A stretch of DNA of 54,923 bases from Bacteroidales bacterium (lineage in GTDB: Bacteria; Bacteroidota; Bacteroidia; Bacteroidales; P3): NCBI GenBank assembly GCA_017542345.1, contig JAFXXI010000025.1, positions 1 through 54,923 on the forward strand, written 5' to 3'. A model generated the notes under the pieces. That model ran no database searches, was not told the origin of the DNA, and was given only the letters and a program-made list of their open reading frames with translations. Positions within the stretch are counted from its first letter, which is position 1. Each line of letters starts with the position of its first letter. Both the position numbers and the translations under genes were made by a program. This document shows, piece after piece, positions 42,953-50,972 of the stretch.

Positions 42953-43996
42953 TTAAATCCCCGACAGGGGTTCGTAGGTGTTGCGTATTGTGACGGTGCG
43001 CTCTACGGCGATGGTGTATGAGCTGTCGCCAACATACATTGTGCGCACGCTGTCGGCATGCTCTACAGTGTCGGTGGCTATCCATTGCTTTTCTTCCATC
43101 AGGCGGACGGCGCGTGTATAGTCGCGGCAGCCACCAAGCATCTCTACCTTTATCTCTGCCTTGGGATATCCTGTCCACTGGAAGTCACACTGTGTGGTGG
43201 AATCGTTCATGTGGGCAATGCTGTTCAGTGTCTGTGCAATGTTGCCCGGCGTGCTGATGTCGGTGTAGGTGCTGTCGTCAAGCCATCCCTGCATGTAGGT
43301 GTCCTTATCGGCACTCTTGGTGAGTACCGGGCGCAAGGTGATACGGCAGTCTTCGTTCTCGACAGTGGTGACGGTGGTGGCAGCCTTGTCCACTGCCACA
43401 CCGAAGATGATGGCTAGCACGCTGTTGTTCAGTATGTGCAGGCCCATGGACCATAACAGGTTGTGGTTGATGACCAAGTAGGATGCTGCCAAGCCCATGC
43501 CGAACTTGTGTAGTATGGCGATGAGGAACATGAGGAATCCTCCACTGGCGTCGTAGTTGCTAATATGTGCCGCAGCAAAGAGCACAGATGAGAGCAGCAT
43601 CAACGCAAATAGGCGGCGAGTGCCGTCCTTGCGATAGATGACCATGAGGGCGATGCCTGCAGCTACAGACAGAGCTGCTGCCCACCATCCAATGCCAAGC
43701 ATCCACATGGCCATCAGCACCACGGAAGTATAGCCTGTCCACTGCTTTCCGTTGCCCCATAGGCGGAAGCATAGCTCCTCGACCACAGGCCCTATAAGAC
43801 CAATATACAATACGATCGGCCAGATGCCAAAGTTGTAGATGAGTTGGTAGAAAGCACCCATGATAGGTGCAGTCATCTCGTCGGCGGTACTGTTGCCCAT
43901 ATTTGCTAAGGCGTCGACCACTATGACGGCCAGGCATCCAATCATTATGCCCAGGCCCCACCATAGGGCCCAGCGGAAAAGTTTAGTATTTTTCAT
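42953..43996 (-). CDS. CPBP-family intramembrane metalloprotease
   Basis: A 347-residue polytopic membrane protein. The CPBP (CAAX protease/bacteriocin-processing, formerly Abi) motifs are present: EExxxR at Glu73, Glu74 and Arg78 (IGPVVEELCFRLWG), then FAAAHISNY with His, and SMGLHILNNS with His and Asn. About seven or eight hydrophobic segments span residues 8-205. The last 140 residues are soluble (TVENEDCRITLRPVLTKSAD onward), an unusual extra-membrane tail. The substrate is unknown; relatives process prenylated proteins or confer bacteriocin self-immunity. Its stop codon abuts the stop of the convergent hydrogenase-like gene with no gap, and its start overlaps the helicase gene by 14 bp. 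Confidence 0.85.
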   Translation of the reverse strand: MKNTKLFRWALWWGLGIMIGCLAVIVVDALANMGNSTADEMTAPIMGAFYQLIYNFGIWPIVLYIGLIGPVVEELCFRLWGNGKQWTGYTSVVLMAMWMLGIGWWAAALSVAAGIALMVIYRKDGTRRLFALMLLSSVLFAAAHISNYDASGGFLMFLIAILHKFGMGLAASYLVINHNLLWSMGLHILNNSVLAIIFGVAVDKAATTVTTVENEDCRITLRPVLTKSADKDTYMQGWLDDSTYTDISTPGNIAQTLNSIAHMNDSTTQCDFQWTGYPKAEIKVEMLGGCRDYTRAVRLMEEKQWIATDTVEHADSVRTMYVGDSSYTIAVERTVTIRNTYEPLSGI

Positions 43997-45869
43997 TTGT
44001 TTCAGGTTTTGTTTCTATGAATTCTCCGTGTTCTTTGATGTGCTCGGCCAGTTCGCGATAGAAACGGTGTCGGCTGAGAGTTTCGGCGTTTCCCACAATG
44101 ATGAGCTTCATGCGTGCCCGTGTCATTGCCACGTTCATGCGGCGCAGGTCACGCAGGAAGCCAATCTTTCCGTTGTCGTTGCTTCGCACCAGGCTGATGA
44201 CAATCACGTCGCGCTCCTGACCCTGAAAGCCGTCCACGGTGCCCACTGAGATGTGCCGGCGCAGCTTCTTGAAGTAGTGCTGCATTTTCAGCAGTCGGCG
44301 TATGAGGCGGGCCTGTCCGCGATAGGGAGTGATGATGCCGAAGTCCAGCCGCTCACTTTCCACTTTCTGGGGCGAAAGCATTTCTATATAGTCGCGCAGG
44401 GTGTGTATGACCAGCCGTGCCTCTTGGCTGTTGCTGAGACTCTTGCTGCGGTTTTCTTTCTCTTCCGAATCCAGTTTTGAGGTGTCTATCCACATCAGCG
44501 GGGTGTCCAGCGGGCTGGTGGTTCGCTGCGCTACCTCGGGGGCTGCCTCCAGCCGTCCGCCGTAGAACCAGCGCGACGGGAAACTCATTATGTCCTCATT
44601 CATGCGGTACTGCACGGTAAGGAGGCTGACGCACTGCGGGTGCAGGACCACCACCTTCTGCATCAGGGTTTCGTCCAGTCCGCCTTTAGCAGCTTCGACG
44701 CTCTTTACTGTCGGCGGCAGCTGCTGATGGTCGCCACCCATCACCACGCGGTCGGCCTTGAGCAGCGCCGCCCAGCAGGCGGGTTCCAAAGCCTGCGCCG
44801 CCTCGTCGATGAAGAGGGTGCCGAAATGCCGCCGCTCCATCAGGCGGTAGGCGCTGCCGATGAGGGTGCTGCTCACCACGCGCGCCTCGTTGAAAAGGTC
44901 GGCGTTTATCTTGATTTCCAGTTCGGTCTCGCGGTTGCGCAGGCGGTGCGCCTGCTCGCCCTTGGCGCCCTCGCGCAGCCGTTTGCGGATGTTCCACAAT
45001 TCATGGTAGTCGGGATGGGCGGCATAGCGCCGTTCGTAGCAGCAGTCCAGCATCTCATCGCTCATGCGCAGCGGATTGCCTATGCGCAGCACATTGATGC
45101 CGCGCCGCATCAGCTGTGTGCTTATCCAGTCGACGGCGGCGTTGCTCGGAGCGCATACCAGCACCTGGGTCTCGCGTTGCAGGGTCTCGATGATGGCCTC
45201 GACCAGTGTGGTGGTCTTGCCGGTGCCGGGAGGACCGTGGATGATTGAAATCTGCTGTGCTTCGACAGCATGCTGTATGGCCTCCTGCTGGCTGGCGTTG
45301 AGCCAGGGGAAGGTGGTTGGAGGCAACTGCCGCATGGAAGGCTTCGCTAGCCCCAACAACACATTGCGCATCTGTACAAATCGTTCGTTCTCACTGCGCT
45401 CTGCTTCGCTCAGCGCCTCATTCATCACGCGGAACGAGGTGTTGTCCACCCCCAGTTGCACTCCCATCAGATGTCGCTCGGCGGTGTCGCGGAGACTCTG
45501 GGCGGCGGTCTTCGAGGGCAGGCTCACCACCATCGCTCCGTCGCCCACCTGCTCCACATAGCATTGATGTGGCAGCTCGGAGGCATTGTCGTTGTCAAGG
45601 CGGAAGAATGTGACAGGCTTCCCAGGCTCGAAGTCAAGCTCCACTTCGTCTTCCTCCACTTCGTATCGTATCTCCAGAGTGCGCTGTCCCATAGCATTGT
45701 AGCCCTCTCCGCAGAGCCTCACGGGGTAGCGGCAGCCGGGCTCGTGGATGCCGCCCGTCAGCATCGCTCCCCGCTCCTCAAGACTGCGGCGGTAGGCTTG
45801 CTGCTCCTCGCGGAGTTCCAGCGCCACCAACTCACGGAGCCGTGCAAAGTATCGGTTGATGTTTTCCAC
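43983..45869 (-). CDS. Superfamily 1 DNA/RNA helicase (IGHMBP2/UPF1-like)
   Basis: A 628-residue helicase starting at a GTG codon (MENINRYFARLRELVALELR); no ATG fits at the N-terminus. After an OB-like N-terminal region, the motor has the Q motif NASQQEAIQ, Walker A GPPGTGKTT (residues 212-220), motif Ia VLVCAPSNAAVDWI, Walker B TLFIDEAAQALEPA, motif III VVMGGDHQQLPPTV, motif IV LLTVQYRMNEDIMSFPS, motif V VGTVDGFQGQERDVIVISLV and motif VI MNVAMTRARMKLIIVGN. These belong to the UPF1-like SF1 group, 5'-to-3' translocases on DNA or RNA. Substrate and role in bacteria are uncertain. It is cotranscribed with the CPBP protease gene. Repeat copy 3 lies 39 bp upstream. Confidence 0.9.
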   Translation of the reverse strand: MENINRYFARLRELVALELREEQQAYRRSLEERGAMLTGGIHEPGCRYPVRLCGEGYNAMGQRTLEIRYEVEEDEVELDFEPGKPVTFFRLDNDNASELPHQCYVEQVGDGAMVVSLPSKTAAQSLRDTAERHLMGVQLGVDNTSFRVMNEALSEAERSENERFVQMRNVLLGLAKPSMRQLPPTTFPWLNASQQEAIQHAVEAQQISIIHGPPGTGKTTTLVEAIIETLQRETQVLVCAPSNAAVDWISTQLMRRGINVLRIGNPLRMSDEMLDCCYERRYAAHPDYHELWNIRKRLREGAKGEQAHRLRNRETELEIKINADLFNEARVVSSTLIGSAYRLMERRHFGTLFIDEAAQALEPACWAALLKADRVVMGGDHQQLPPTVKSVEAAKGGLDETLMQKVVVLHPQCVSLLTVQYRMNEDIMSFPSRWFYGGRLEAAPEVAQRTTSPLDTPLMWIDTSKLDSEEKENRSKSLSNSQEARLVIHTLRDYIEMLSPQKVESERLDFGIITPYRGQARLIRRLLKMQHYFKKLRRHISVGTVDGFQGQERDVIVISLVRSNDNGKIGFLRDLRRMNVAMTRARMKLIIVGNAETLSRHRFYRELAEHIKEHGEFIETKPETNEKY

Positions 45870-45907
45870 GCTTTAATAACTTGGCGTCGCGCGAATTATT
45901 GTGTCTG

Positions 45908-46045
45908 CCGCACCCTTTTTCCCCCTATCCGCTCCGCACCCTCTCCGCTTCCCCTCCGCATCCCCTCCCCAATTCGTTCGGGTTTGATAGGAGGGGGACC
46001 GGAGCGGGACCGGAGGGGGACCGGAGGGGAACCGGACAGGAAGCT
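45908..46045 (+). repeat. GC-rich hairpin repeat, copy 3
   Basis: Same orientation as copy 1, with near-identical right halves (GGGGGACCGGAG-type units ending GGGGAACCGGACAGGA). CCGCTCCG (45929-45936) pairs with CGGAGCGG (46000-46007), and CCCCTCC (45962-45968) with GGAGGGG (45990-45996). The left arm has an extra C-rich segment compared with copy 2. It fills most of the 326-bp gap between the divergent helicase and aspS; the rest of the gap holds the aspS promoter. Confidence 0.85.
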
Positions 46046-46129
46046 CATTTTCAGTGAATTTTGTGCATGATTGTAAGTATCTGATTGTCAGGTCTGTTCT
46101 TTTTTACGGGGAATAGGGGGGCATTTGGT

Positions 46130-46160
46130 TTTGTGGGTTTGCAAAAAAAGTGTATCTTTG
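46130..46160 (+). promoter_or_regulatory. Promoter of the aspS-menA-menG operon
   Basis: TTTG (46130-46133), a 19-bp spacer and TATCTTTG (46153-46160, followed by CA) form a complete -33/-7 promoter. The leader to the ATG at 46196 is about 30 nt. It also shows that the longer open frame starting at 46085 is not the true start of aspS. Confidence 0.78.
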
Positions 46161-46195
46161 CAGTCTTAACGTTAGCATGGAAAATTATTGTAAGT

Positions 46196-47950
46196 ATGTA
46201 TAGGACTAACACTTGCGGCGAGTTGCGGCTCGCCAATGCGGGACAGACCGTGACCCTTGCCGGCTGGGTGCAACGTTCGCGCGACCTTGGCGGCATGACT
46301 TTCATTGACTTGCGTGACCGCTATGGAATCACTCAGTTGGCTTTCAACATGGAGACCAACGCACAGCTCTGCGAGCAGGCCCGCAAACTGGGCCGCGAAT
46401 ACGTCATCCAGGTGACCGGCAAGGTCATCGAACGCAGTTCGAAGAACAGCAAAATACCTACGGGAGAGATTGAAATAGAGGTTTCTGCACTTAATATCCT
46501 CAACGAGGCAAAGGTGCCGCCCTTCACCATCGAGGACCAGAGCGACGGCGGCGACGACATACGCATGAAGTACCGCTATCTCGACATTCGCCGCAACCCG
46601 GTGAAGAACAACCTCGTGATGCGTCACCGGATGGCTATGCTGGTGAGAAACTATTTGAGCGATAGGGATTTTCTCGAGATAGAAACTCCCATGCTCATCA
46701 AGTCGACCCCCGAGGGCGCCCGCGACTTTGTGGTGCCCAGCCGCATGAACCCAGGCGAGTTCTACGCCCTGCCGCAGAGTCCACAGCAGTACAAACAGCT
46801 GCTGATGGTGGCCGGCATGGACCGCTACTTCCAGATTGTGCGCTGCTTCCGCGACGAGGACCTGCGCGCCGACCGTCAGCCGGAGTTCACGCAGATCGAC
46901 TGCGAGATGAGTTTCGTGGAGCAGGAGGACGTGCTCGATATGTTCGAAGGTCTGGCCAAGCACCTCTTTAAGGAGATGAAGGGCATCGAGTTCGACCGCT
47001 TCCCCCGCATGACTTGGCATGACGCCATGCGCCTCTACGGCAGCGACAAGCCCGATATCCGATTCGGCATGGAGTTCAAGGAGGTGACCGACGTGGTGAA
47101 AGGCCACGGCTTCGGTCTCTTCGACGGCGCCGAGCTGGTGGTGGGCATCGTGGCCCCCGGCTGCGCCGAATACACCCGTAAGCAGCTCGACGCGCTGACC
47201 GACTTTGTGAAGCGTCCGCAGGTGGGCGCCGGCGGCATGGTGTACATCAAGTACAACGCCGACGGCACGTTCAAGAGCAGCGTGGACAAGTTCTACGACG
47301 CTGAGGCTCTGAAAGCCATCGCCGACAAGATGGAAGCCAAGCCCGGCGACCTGATGCTGCTGCTCTGCGGCCCCGCCATGAAGACCCGCACGCAGCTCTG
47401 CGCCCTGCGCCTCGAGATGGGCAACCAGCTCGGCCTGCGCGACCCGCAGAAGTTCGCACCCCTCTGGGTTATCGATTTCCCGCTGCTGGAGTGGGACGAG
47501 GAGACGCAGCGCTACTACGCAATGCACCATCCCTTCACGGCTCCCAAGCCCGAAGACGAGGCTTTGCTCGACGATCCGTCGAAGTGGGGCGACATCCGCG
47601 CCAATGCCTACGACATCGTCATGAACGGCACCGAGGTGGGTGGCGGCTCCATCCGTATCCACGACCGCGTGCTGCAGAACAAAATGTTCCACACCCTCGG
47701 CTTCACCGACGAGAGCGCCTACGCCCAGTTTGGCTTCCTGATGGATGCCTTCACCTACGGCGCGCCGCCGCACGCAGGTCTGGCCTTCGGCTTCGACCGC
47801 CTGTGCTCCATCTTCGCCGGTGCCGACTCCATCCGCGACTTCATCGCCTTCCCGAAGAATAACGCGGGCCGCGATGTGATGAGCCAGTCGCCTTCGCCCA
47901 TCAGCCAGGAGCAGCTGGAAGAGCTCTGCATCAAGGTAGATGTGAAATAA
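46196..47950 (+). CDS. aspS: Aspartyl-tRNA synthetase
   Basis: The ATG at 46196 ([19 protein letters not shown]) gives 584 residues, the normal size of bacterial AspRS. The OB-fold anticodon-binding domain comes first ([22 protein letters not shown]). Class II motif 1 surrounds [20 protein letters not shown], motif 2 is [23 protein letters not shown] (split by a loop), and motif 3 is [15 protein letters not shown]. The bacterial GAD insertion domain lies at about 290-410. It charges tRNA-Asp; whether it also charges tRNA-Asn cannot be judged here. It heads an operon with menA, whose ATG overlaps its stop by 1 bp. Confidence 0.96.
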   Translation: MYRTNTCGELRLANAGQTVTLAGWVQRSRDLGGMTFIDLRDRYGITQLAFNMETNAQLCEQARKLGREYVIQVTGKVIERSSKNSKIPTGEIEIEVSALNILNEAKVPPFTIEDQSDGGDDIRMKYRYLDIRRNPVKNNLVMRHRMAMLVRNYLSDRDFLEIETPMLIKSTPEGARDFVVPSRMNPGEFYALPQSPQQYKQLLMVAGMDRYFQIVRCFRDEDLRADRQPEFTQIDCEMSFVEQEDVLDMFEGLAKHLFKEMKGIEFDRFPRMTWHDAMRLYGSDKPDIRFGMEFKEVTDVVKGHGFGLFDGAELVVGIVAPGCAEYTRKQLDALTDFVKRPQVGAGGMVYIKYNADGTFKSSVDKFYDAEALKAIADKMEAKPGDLMLLLCGPAMKTRTQLCALRLEMGNQLGLRDPQKFAPLWVIDFPLLEWDEETQRYYAMHHPFTAPKPEDEALLDDPSKWGDIRANAYDIVMNGTEVGGGSIRIHDRVLQNKMFHTLGFTDESAYAQFGFLMDAFTYGAPPHAGLAFGFDRLCSIFAGADSIRDFIAFPKNNAGRDVMSQSPSPISQEQLEELCIKVDVK

Positions 47951-48840
47951 TGCTGAAAGCCCTGATAAAGTCAATGCGCCTCCGCACATTGCCCCTGTCG
48001 CTGGCAGGAGTGGTGTGCGGAGGTCTTTTGGCACAGGGCGAGCATGGCGACAACGGCTGGGCTTTTGCTCTTGTATTACTGACTGCCTGTGCCCTGCAGG
48101 TGCTCAGCAACCTCAGCAACGAGATGGGCGACCACCTGAGCGGTGTGGATGGCGATGGTAGGGAAGGCCCCAACTACAGCATGACCGACGGCGGCCTCAC
48201 CGACAAGCAGATGTGGGGTGCCATCAATGGTATGGTGGTGGCTTGCTGTGTCTTCGGCCTGCTGATGGTGCTGCTGTCGGGATGCCCGTGGTGGGTGCTC
48301 CTGTTGGGTGCCGCCGCCATCTGGGCCGCTACGCACTACACCCTCGGCAAGAAACCGTACGGCTATATCGGCCTCGGCGACCTTTTTGTCTTCATTTTCT
48401 TTGGTCTGGTGAGCGTGCTGGGCAGCTATTTCGTCATCGCCCACACCCTTCCGTTCAAGATATGGCTATGGGCACCGGCCGTGGGTGTCGGCTTGCTGAG
48501 CGTGGCGGTGCTTAATGTGAACAACATCCGCGACATGCAGAGCGACGAGGGCATCCGCAAGACCATCCCGCTGCGCATCGGCGAACGCGGTGCCAGAATC
48601 TATCAGACGGCGCTTGTGGTGCTGGGAGTGGCCTGCTTTGGCTGGTGCGAAGAGAACGTGGCTTTCTGTGTGCTTCCTACCGCACCGTTCTTCCTTTGGC
48701 ATATCATAGGCGTGTGGCGCCGCAAAGGTCGTCAACTCGACAAGATGCTGCCTCTGCTGGTCATCACCACTTTCGTGCTATGCTTCCTGTACGGGGAGAC
48801 ATTTTATATTGAGTCAACTTGTCCGTACCCCATCTGGTAA
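47950..48840 (+). CDS. menA: 1,4-dihydroxy-2-naphthoate polyprenyltransferase
   Basis: A 296-residue UbiA-superfamily membrane enzyme. It starts [20 protein letters not shown], typical of MenA. The first Asp-rich prenyl-diphosphate motif is in SNLSNEMGDHLSGVDGDG, and the second region is NNIRDMQSDEGIRKTIPLRI. About eight membrane helices follow the UbiA pattern. MenA joins the polyprenyl chain to dihydroxynaphthoate to give demethylmenaquinone in the inner membrane. menG, the next step, starts 3 bp after it, so the last two menaquinone steps are together, here behind aspS. The other men genes are not in the window. Confidence 0.93.
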   Translation: MLKALIKSMRLRTLPLSLAGVVCGGLLAQGEHGDNGWAFALVLLTACALQVLSNLSNEMGDHLSGVDGDGREGPNYSMTDGGLTDKQMWGAINGMVVACCVFGLLMVLLSGCPWWVLLLGAAAIWAATHYTLGKKPYGYIGLGDLFVFIFFGLVSVLGSYFVIAHTLPFKIWLWAPAVGVGLLSVAVLNVNNIRDMQSDEGIRKTIPLRIGERGARIYQTALVVLGVACFGWCEENVAFCVLPTAPFFLWHIIGVWRRKGRQLDKMLPLLVITTFVLCFLYGETFYIESTCPYPIW

Positions 48841-48843
48841 ACC

Positions 48844-49509
48844 ATGGCATACGACTTCGACAAGATAGCCCGCGACTATGACCGCATGAACCACCTGATG
48901 ACGGCTGGGCTTGATCGCTGTTGGCGGAAGCGCGCTGTACAAGGGTTGCATGGCAAGGTGCTTGATGTGGCTTGCGGCACGGGTGACATGGCTGTGGAAC
49001 TGCTGCGGCAGGGCTGCTCTGTGACTGGCGTTGACCTCAGCCTGGAGATGGTGGCCATCGCCAAACGGAAAGTGGAAAGTGGAGAGTGGAAAGTGGCTGA
49101 CGCCGAACATCTGCCTTTCGCGGACGGGAGTTTCGACGCCGTCACCTGCGCTTTCGGGGTGCGCAACTTCGTGCACCTGGAGCAGGGCCTTAGTGAGATG
49201 CTGCGGGTGCTGAAGCCCGGCGGAAAGATGGTGATACTGGAACTGGCCACGCCCGACAGCAAGGTGGTGAGGCCGTTCTACAACCTCTACACACGGAGAG
49301 TCATTCCGCTGTTGGGAAAGCGGATTGCGGGAAACGAGGAAGCCTATACCTACCTGCCTCAGAGCATCGAGCATTTCCCGAAAGGGGAGGCGTTCCTCGA
49401 TATCATTCAGCATTTACCGTTTGGCATTCATCGGTGCGAGCAGCGCAAAATGACGTTCGGCGTGTGCAGGCTCTATAGTGTGGAGAAACAAAAAGGCCGC
49501 CCGGAATGA
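48844..49509 (+). CDS. menG: Demethylmenaquinone methyltransferase (MenG/UbiE)
   Basis: A 221-residue class I SAM methyltransferase. It begins FDKIARDYDRMNHLMTAGLD, typical of MenG/UbiE. SAM motif I is VLDVACGTGDMAVELL, followed by GVDLSLEMVAIAKRK, AEHLPFADGSFDAVTCAFG with VRNF, and YTYLPQSIEHFPKGEAF. It methylates demethylmenaquinone to menaquinone; with no sign of ubiquinone synthesis, MenG is the better name. Between motif I and LPFADGSF the gene contains four copies of a 7-bp unit (49067-49094), translated KVESGEWK, in a linker that is usually longer and non-repetitive. Its stop lies within a terminator hairpin serving the opposite strand. Confidence 0.94.
   Translation: MAYDFDKIARDYDRMNHLMTAGLDRCWRKRAVQGLHGKVLDVACGTGDMAVELLRQGCSVTGVDLSLEMVAIAKRKVESGEWKVADAEHLPFADGSFDAVTCAFGVRNFVHLEQGLSEMLRVLKPGGKMVILELATPDSKVVRPFYNLYTRRVIPLLGKRIAGNEEAYTYLPQSIEHFPKGEAFLDIIQHLPFGIHRCEQRKMTFGVCRLYSVEKQKGRPE
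49067..49094 (+). repeat. Four tandem heptamers inside menG
   Basis: GGAAAGT, GGAAAGT, GGAGAGT, GGAAAGT in direct tandem, followed by GG. The units are 7 bp, so each copy is read in a different frame; the whole stays in frame by its total context. It resembles the intergenic period-7 repeats at 32189-32230 and 33538-33551. Confidence 0.8.
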
Positions 49510-49579
49510 ACGGCCTTTATGCTATTAATCCTAAAACAAGAAATGGCGTTCAGGGATGGCTGTCTGTACTTTCCATTTC
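49487..49579 (-). ncRNA. Candidate small RNA downstream of the upxY-like gene
   Basis: On the minus strand, ATTG (49613-49616) and TACTTTTG (49585-49592) lie 20 bp apart and fit the Bacteroidota promoter. About 90 nt downstream is a hairpin terminator followed by TTTTTGTTT. No ORF longer than about 20 codons lies between. The transcript would overlap the 3' end of menG in antisense by about 20 nt. Inferred only from promoter and terminator. Confidence 0.4.
49490..49518 (-). terminator. Intrinsic terminator, minus strand (also within the menG end)
   Basis: AAAGGCCG (49492-49499) pairs with CGGCCTTT (49511-49518). On the minus strand a run of five Ts (49494-49490) and further Ts follow, so it acts best for transcripts from the upxY side; on the plus strand only three Ts follow. 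The menG stop codon is in the loop. Confidence 0.75.
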
Positions 49580-49618
49580 AGATGCAAAAGTACAACCATT
49601 CGGGAGACTGCGCAATAA

Positions 49619-50185
49619 CTAGAAATGGTGATTTTCGGATTTGCCTGGTTGAGAGTCAGATAGCTCATCGGTGACGGGCGCACGCAGTTCGCTGCGCTTC
49701 ACTTTGACGACAAAGGACATGTTGAGGACGCTGATTTGCACGCTGAAGTTGCCGTCTTCGCAGTCTTTGACGAGACGGCCGTGCATACCGGCGAATTCGC
49801 CGCTGAGGATGGTGGCTTGGGCTCCTTTGACCAGTTTGGAGGTCTCAGTGACATGAATCTTGCGCTCGGAGGCTTCGAAGCGGCGGATGGCCTCAATCTC
49901 GCTGTCGGGCACCTGAATGATGCTGTGGTTTGAACTGACGATGTAGATGACGCCCTTGGTGGTGCGGGTTTGGTAGACTTGCTTGGCGTTGATGCGGGCG
50001 AAGAGGTAGCACGGGAACATGGGCTTTTCGGGAAGGTCTTTGCCCTTGGAGCGTTTGTCGCGGACGGCGAGCATCGGCAGGTAGTATTCTATGGGCGGAT
50101 CGGCCTTGTCGAAGTTACGGGCGACAGTCATCTCGGCGTTGTGGTAGGTCATTATCGCCACCCAAGAGGGCCTTTGGTCTAACAT
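49619..50185 (-). CDS. UpxY/NusG-like transcription antiterminator (orphan)
   Basis: A 188-residue protein with a NusG N-terminal domain (about residues 5-100: PSWVAIMTYHNAEMTVARNF, YYLPMLAVRDKRSKGKDLPE, PMFPCYLFARINAKQVYQTR). A KOW-type C-terminal domain follows (about 115-170: GAQATILSGEFAGMHGRLVK). The family includes RfaH and the Bacteroides UpxY factors, which allow transcription through capsule operons. No polysaccharide operon is present around it: upstream is a ComEA-like gene on the same strand and downstream only the small-RNA candidate. It may act in trans at a distant locus. There is no clear promoter of its own, so it may be cotranscribed with the gene at 50228. Confidence 0.85.
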   Translation of the reverse strand: MLDQRPSWVAIMTYHNAEMTVARNFDKADPPIEYYLPMLAVRDKRSKGKDLPEKPMFPCYLFARINAKQVYQTRTTKGVIYIVSSNHSIIQVPDSEIEAIRRFEASERKIHVTETSKLVKGAQATILSGEFAGMHGRLVKDCEDGNFSVQISVLNMSFVVKVKRSELRAPVTDELSDSQPGKSENHHF

Positions 50186-50227
50186 GGCGTGGAGTGATTT
50201 TAGTACAATAACATGAAAGAGTGCCTA

Positions 50228-50959
50228 TTATTGTGCCGCGGGGGAATTATTTTCCGCGCTGCTGTCGCCGAAGTCGAGGTAGGGGAGGAGGCGCTGCAGG
50301 GTGCTGTCGGCCATGGAGGGCACGGCGCGGAGGTCGTCGGGGGTGTGAAAGCGTAGGCCTCGGTTTCGCAGGGTGACGATGTCGCGGGCCTGGTAATATT
50401 CGATATAGGGATGACGGATAAGCTGTTTGAGCGGGATGCTGTTGATGGGGATGCGGGTGATGTTGCTGGTGTCGAGGGTGAGACAGGGGGCGATGTGTGC
50501 CAGCAGGTCGGGGGTGAAGCCGTAGACTTCAAGCAGCTGTTCGGTCCGGATAAATCCGCCGAGGCGGTTGCGGTAGTTCACGATGCGGCGGGCGTAGGCA
50601 GGCCCTATGCCGTGAAGGAGCTGTAGCGTCGTGGTGTCGGCACTATTGAGTTCGACGGAAAGCGGCTGGCGGCTGACTGCGGGGCGGGTGTCGTACCAGG
50701 TGCTGTCGATACGGTATTGTTTATGTCGCGGAGTGGCGGTTTTACGTTGGTAATGACGGTATTGTCGTTGCTGGCGGAGAGAGTCTTCGTGGGAAGCCAG
50801 AATTTGGACGAACGAGTCGGTGACAGAGTCGTTTTGGACAGCGTCGGGACTCTTGCGGGATGAAAAAAATGCCACCAGGGCTATCAGTAGTAATCCAATT
50901 GATATCCAAAGTATACCAAGCGTTTGAGAGTGGGAGTCGCTGTGAGGTTTCTTGGCCAT
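50228..50959 (-). CDS. ComEA-like helix-hairpin-helix protein
   Basis: A 243-residue protein with one N-terminal membrane segment (about residues 14-33, LGILWISIGLLLIALVAFFS) and two helix-hairpin-helix regions. The first (about 101-137) has VELNSADTTTLQLLHGIGPA and YARRIVNYRNRLGGF; the second (about 170-228) includes INSIPLKQLIRHPYIEYYQA. Proteins of this type bind DNA; ComEA is the periplasmic DNA receptor in natural transformation, and Bacteroidota relatives are widespread. A Glu/Arg-rich linker separates membrane and DNA-binding parts. Other competence genes are not in the window, so a role in DNA uptake is only inferred. It is divergent from the tRNA-Val gene. Confidence 0.82.
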   Translation of the reverse strand: MAKKPHSDSHSQTLGILWISIGLLLIALVAFFSSRKSPDAVQNDSVTDSFVQILASHEDSLRQQRQYRHYQRKTATPRHKQYRIDSTWYDTRPAVSRQPLSVELNSADTTTLQLLHGIGPAYARRIVNYRNRLGGFIRTEQLLEVYGFTPDLLAHIAPCLTLDTSNITRIPINSIPLKQLIRHPYIEYYQARDIVTLRNRGLRFHTPDDLRAVPSMADSTLQRLLPYLDFGDSSAENNSPAAQ

Positions 50960-50972
50960 GGAGAAGAAAAAT

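Noticed and set aside
46085-46195. Longer N-terminus of AspS
   Set aside because: It would run through the aspS promoter (46130-46160), and [11 protein letters not shown] at 46196 matches the normal AspRS N-terminus.
46172-48034. A 620-codon antisense frame over aspS
   Set aside because: Same explanation: exact register with aspS and avoidance of TTA, CTA and TCA codons. aspS is a clear gene on the other strand.
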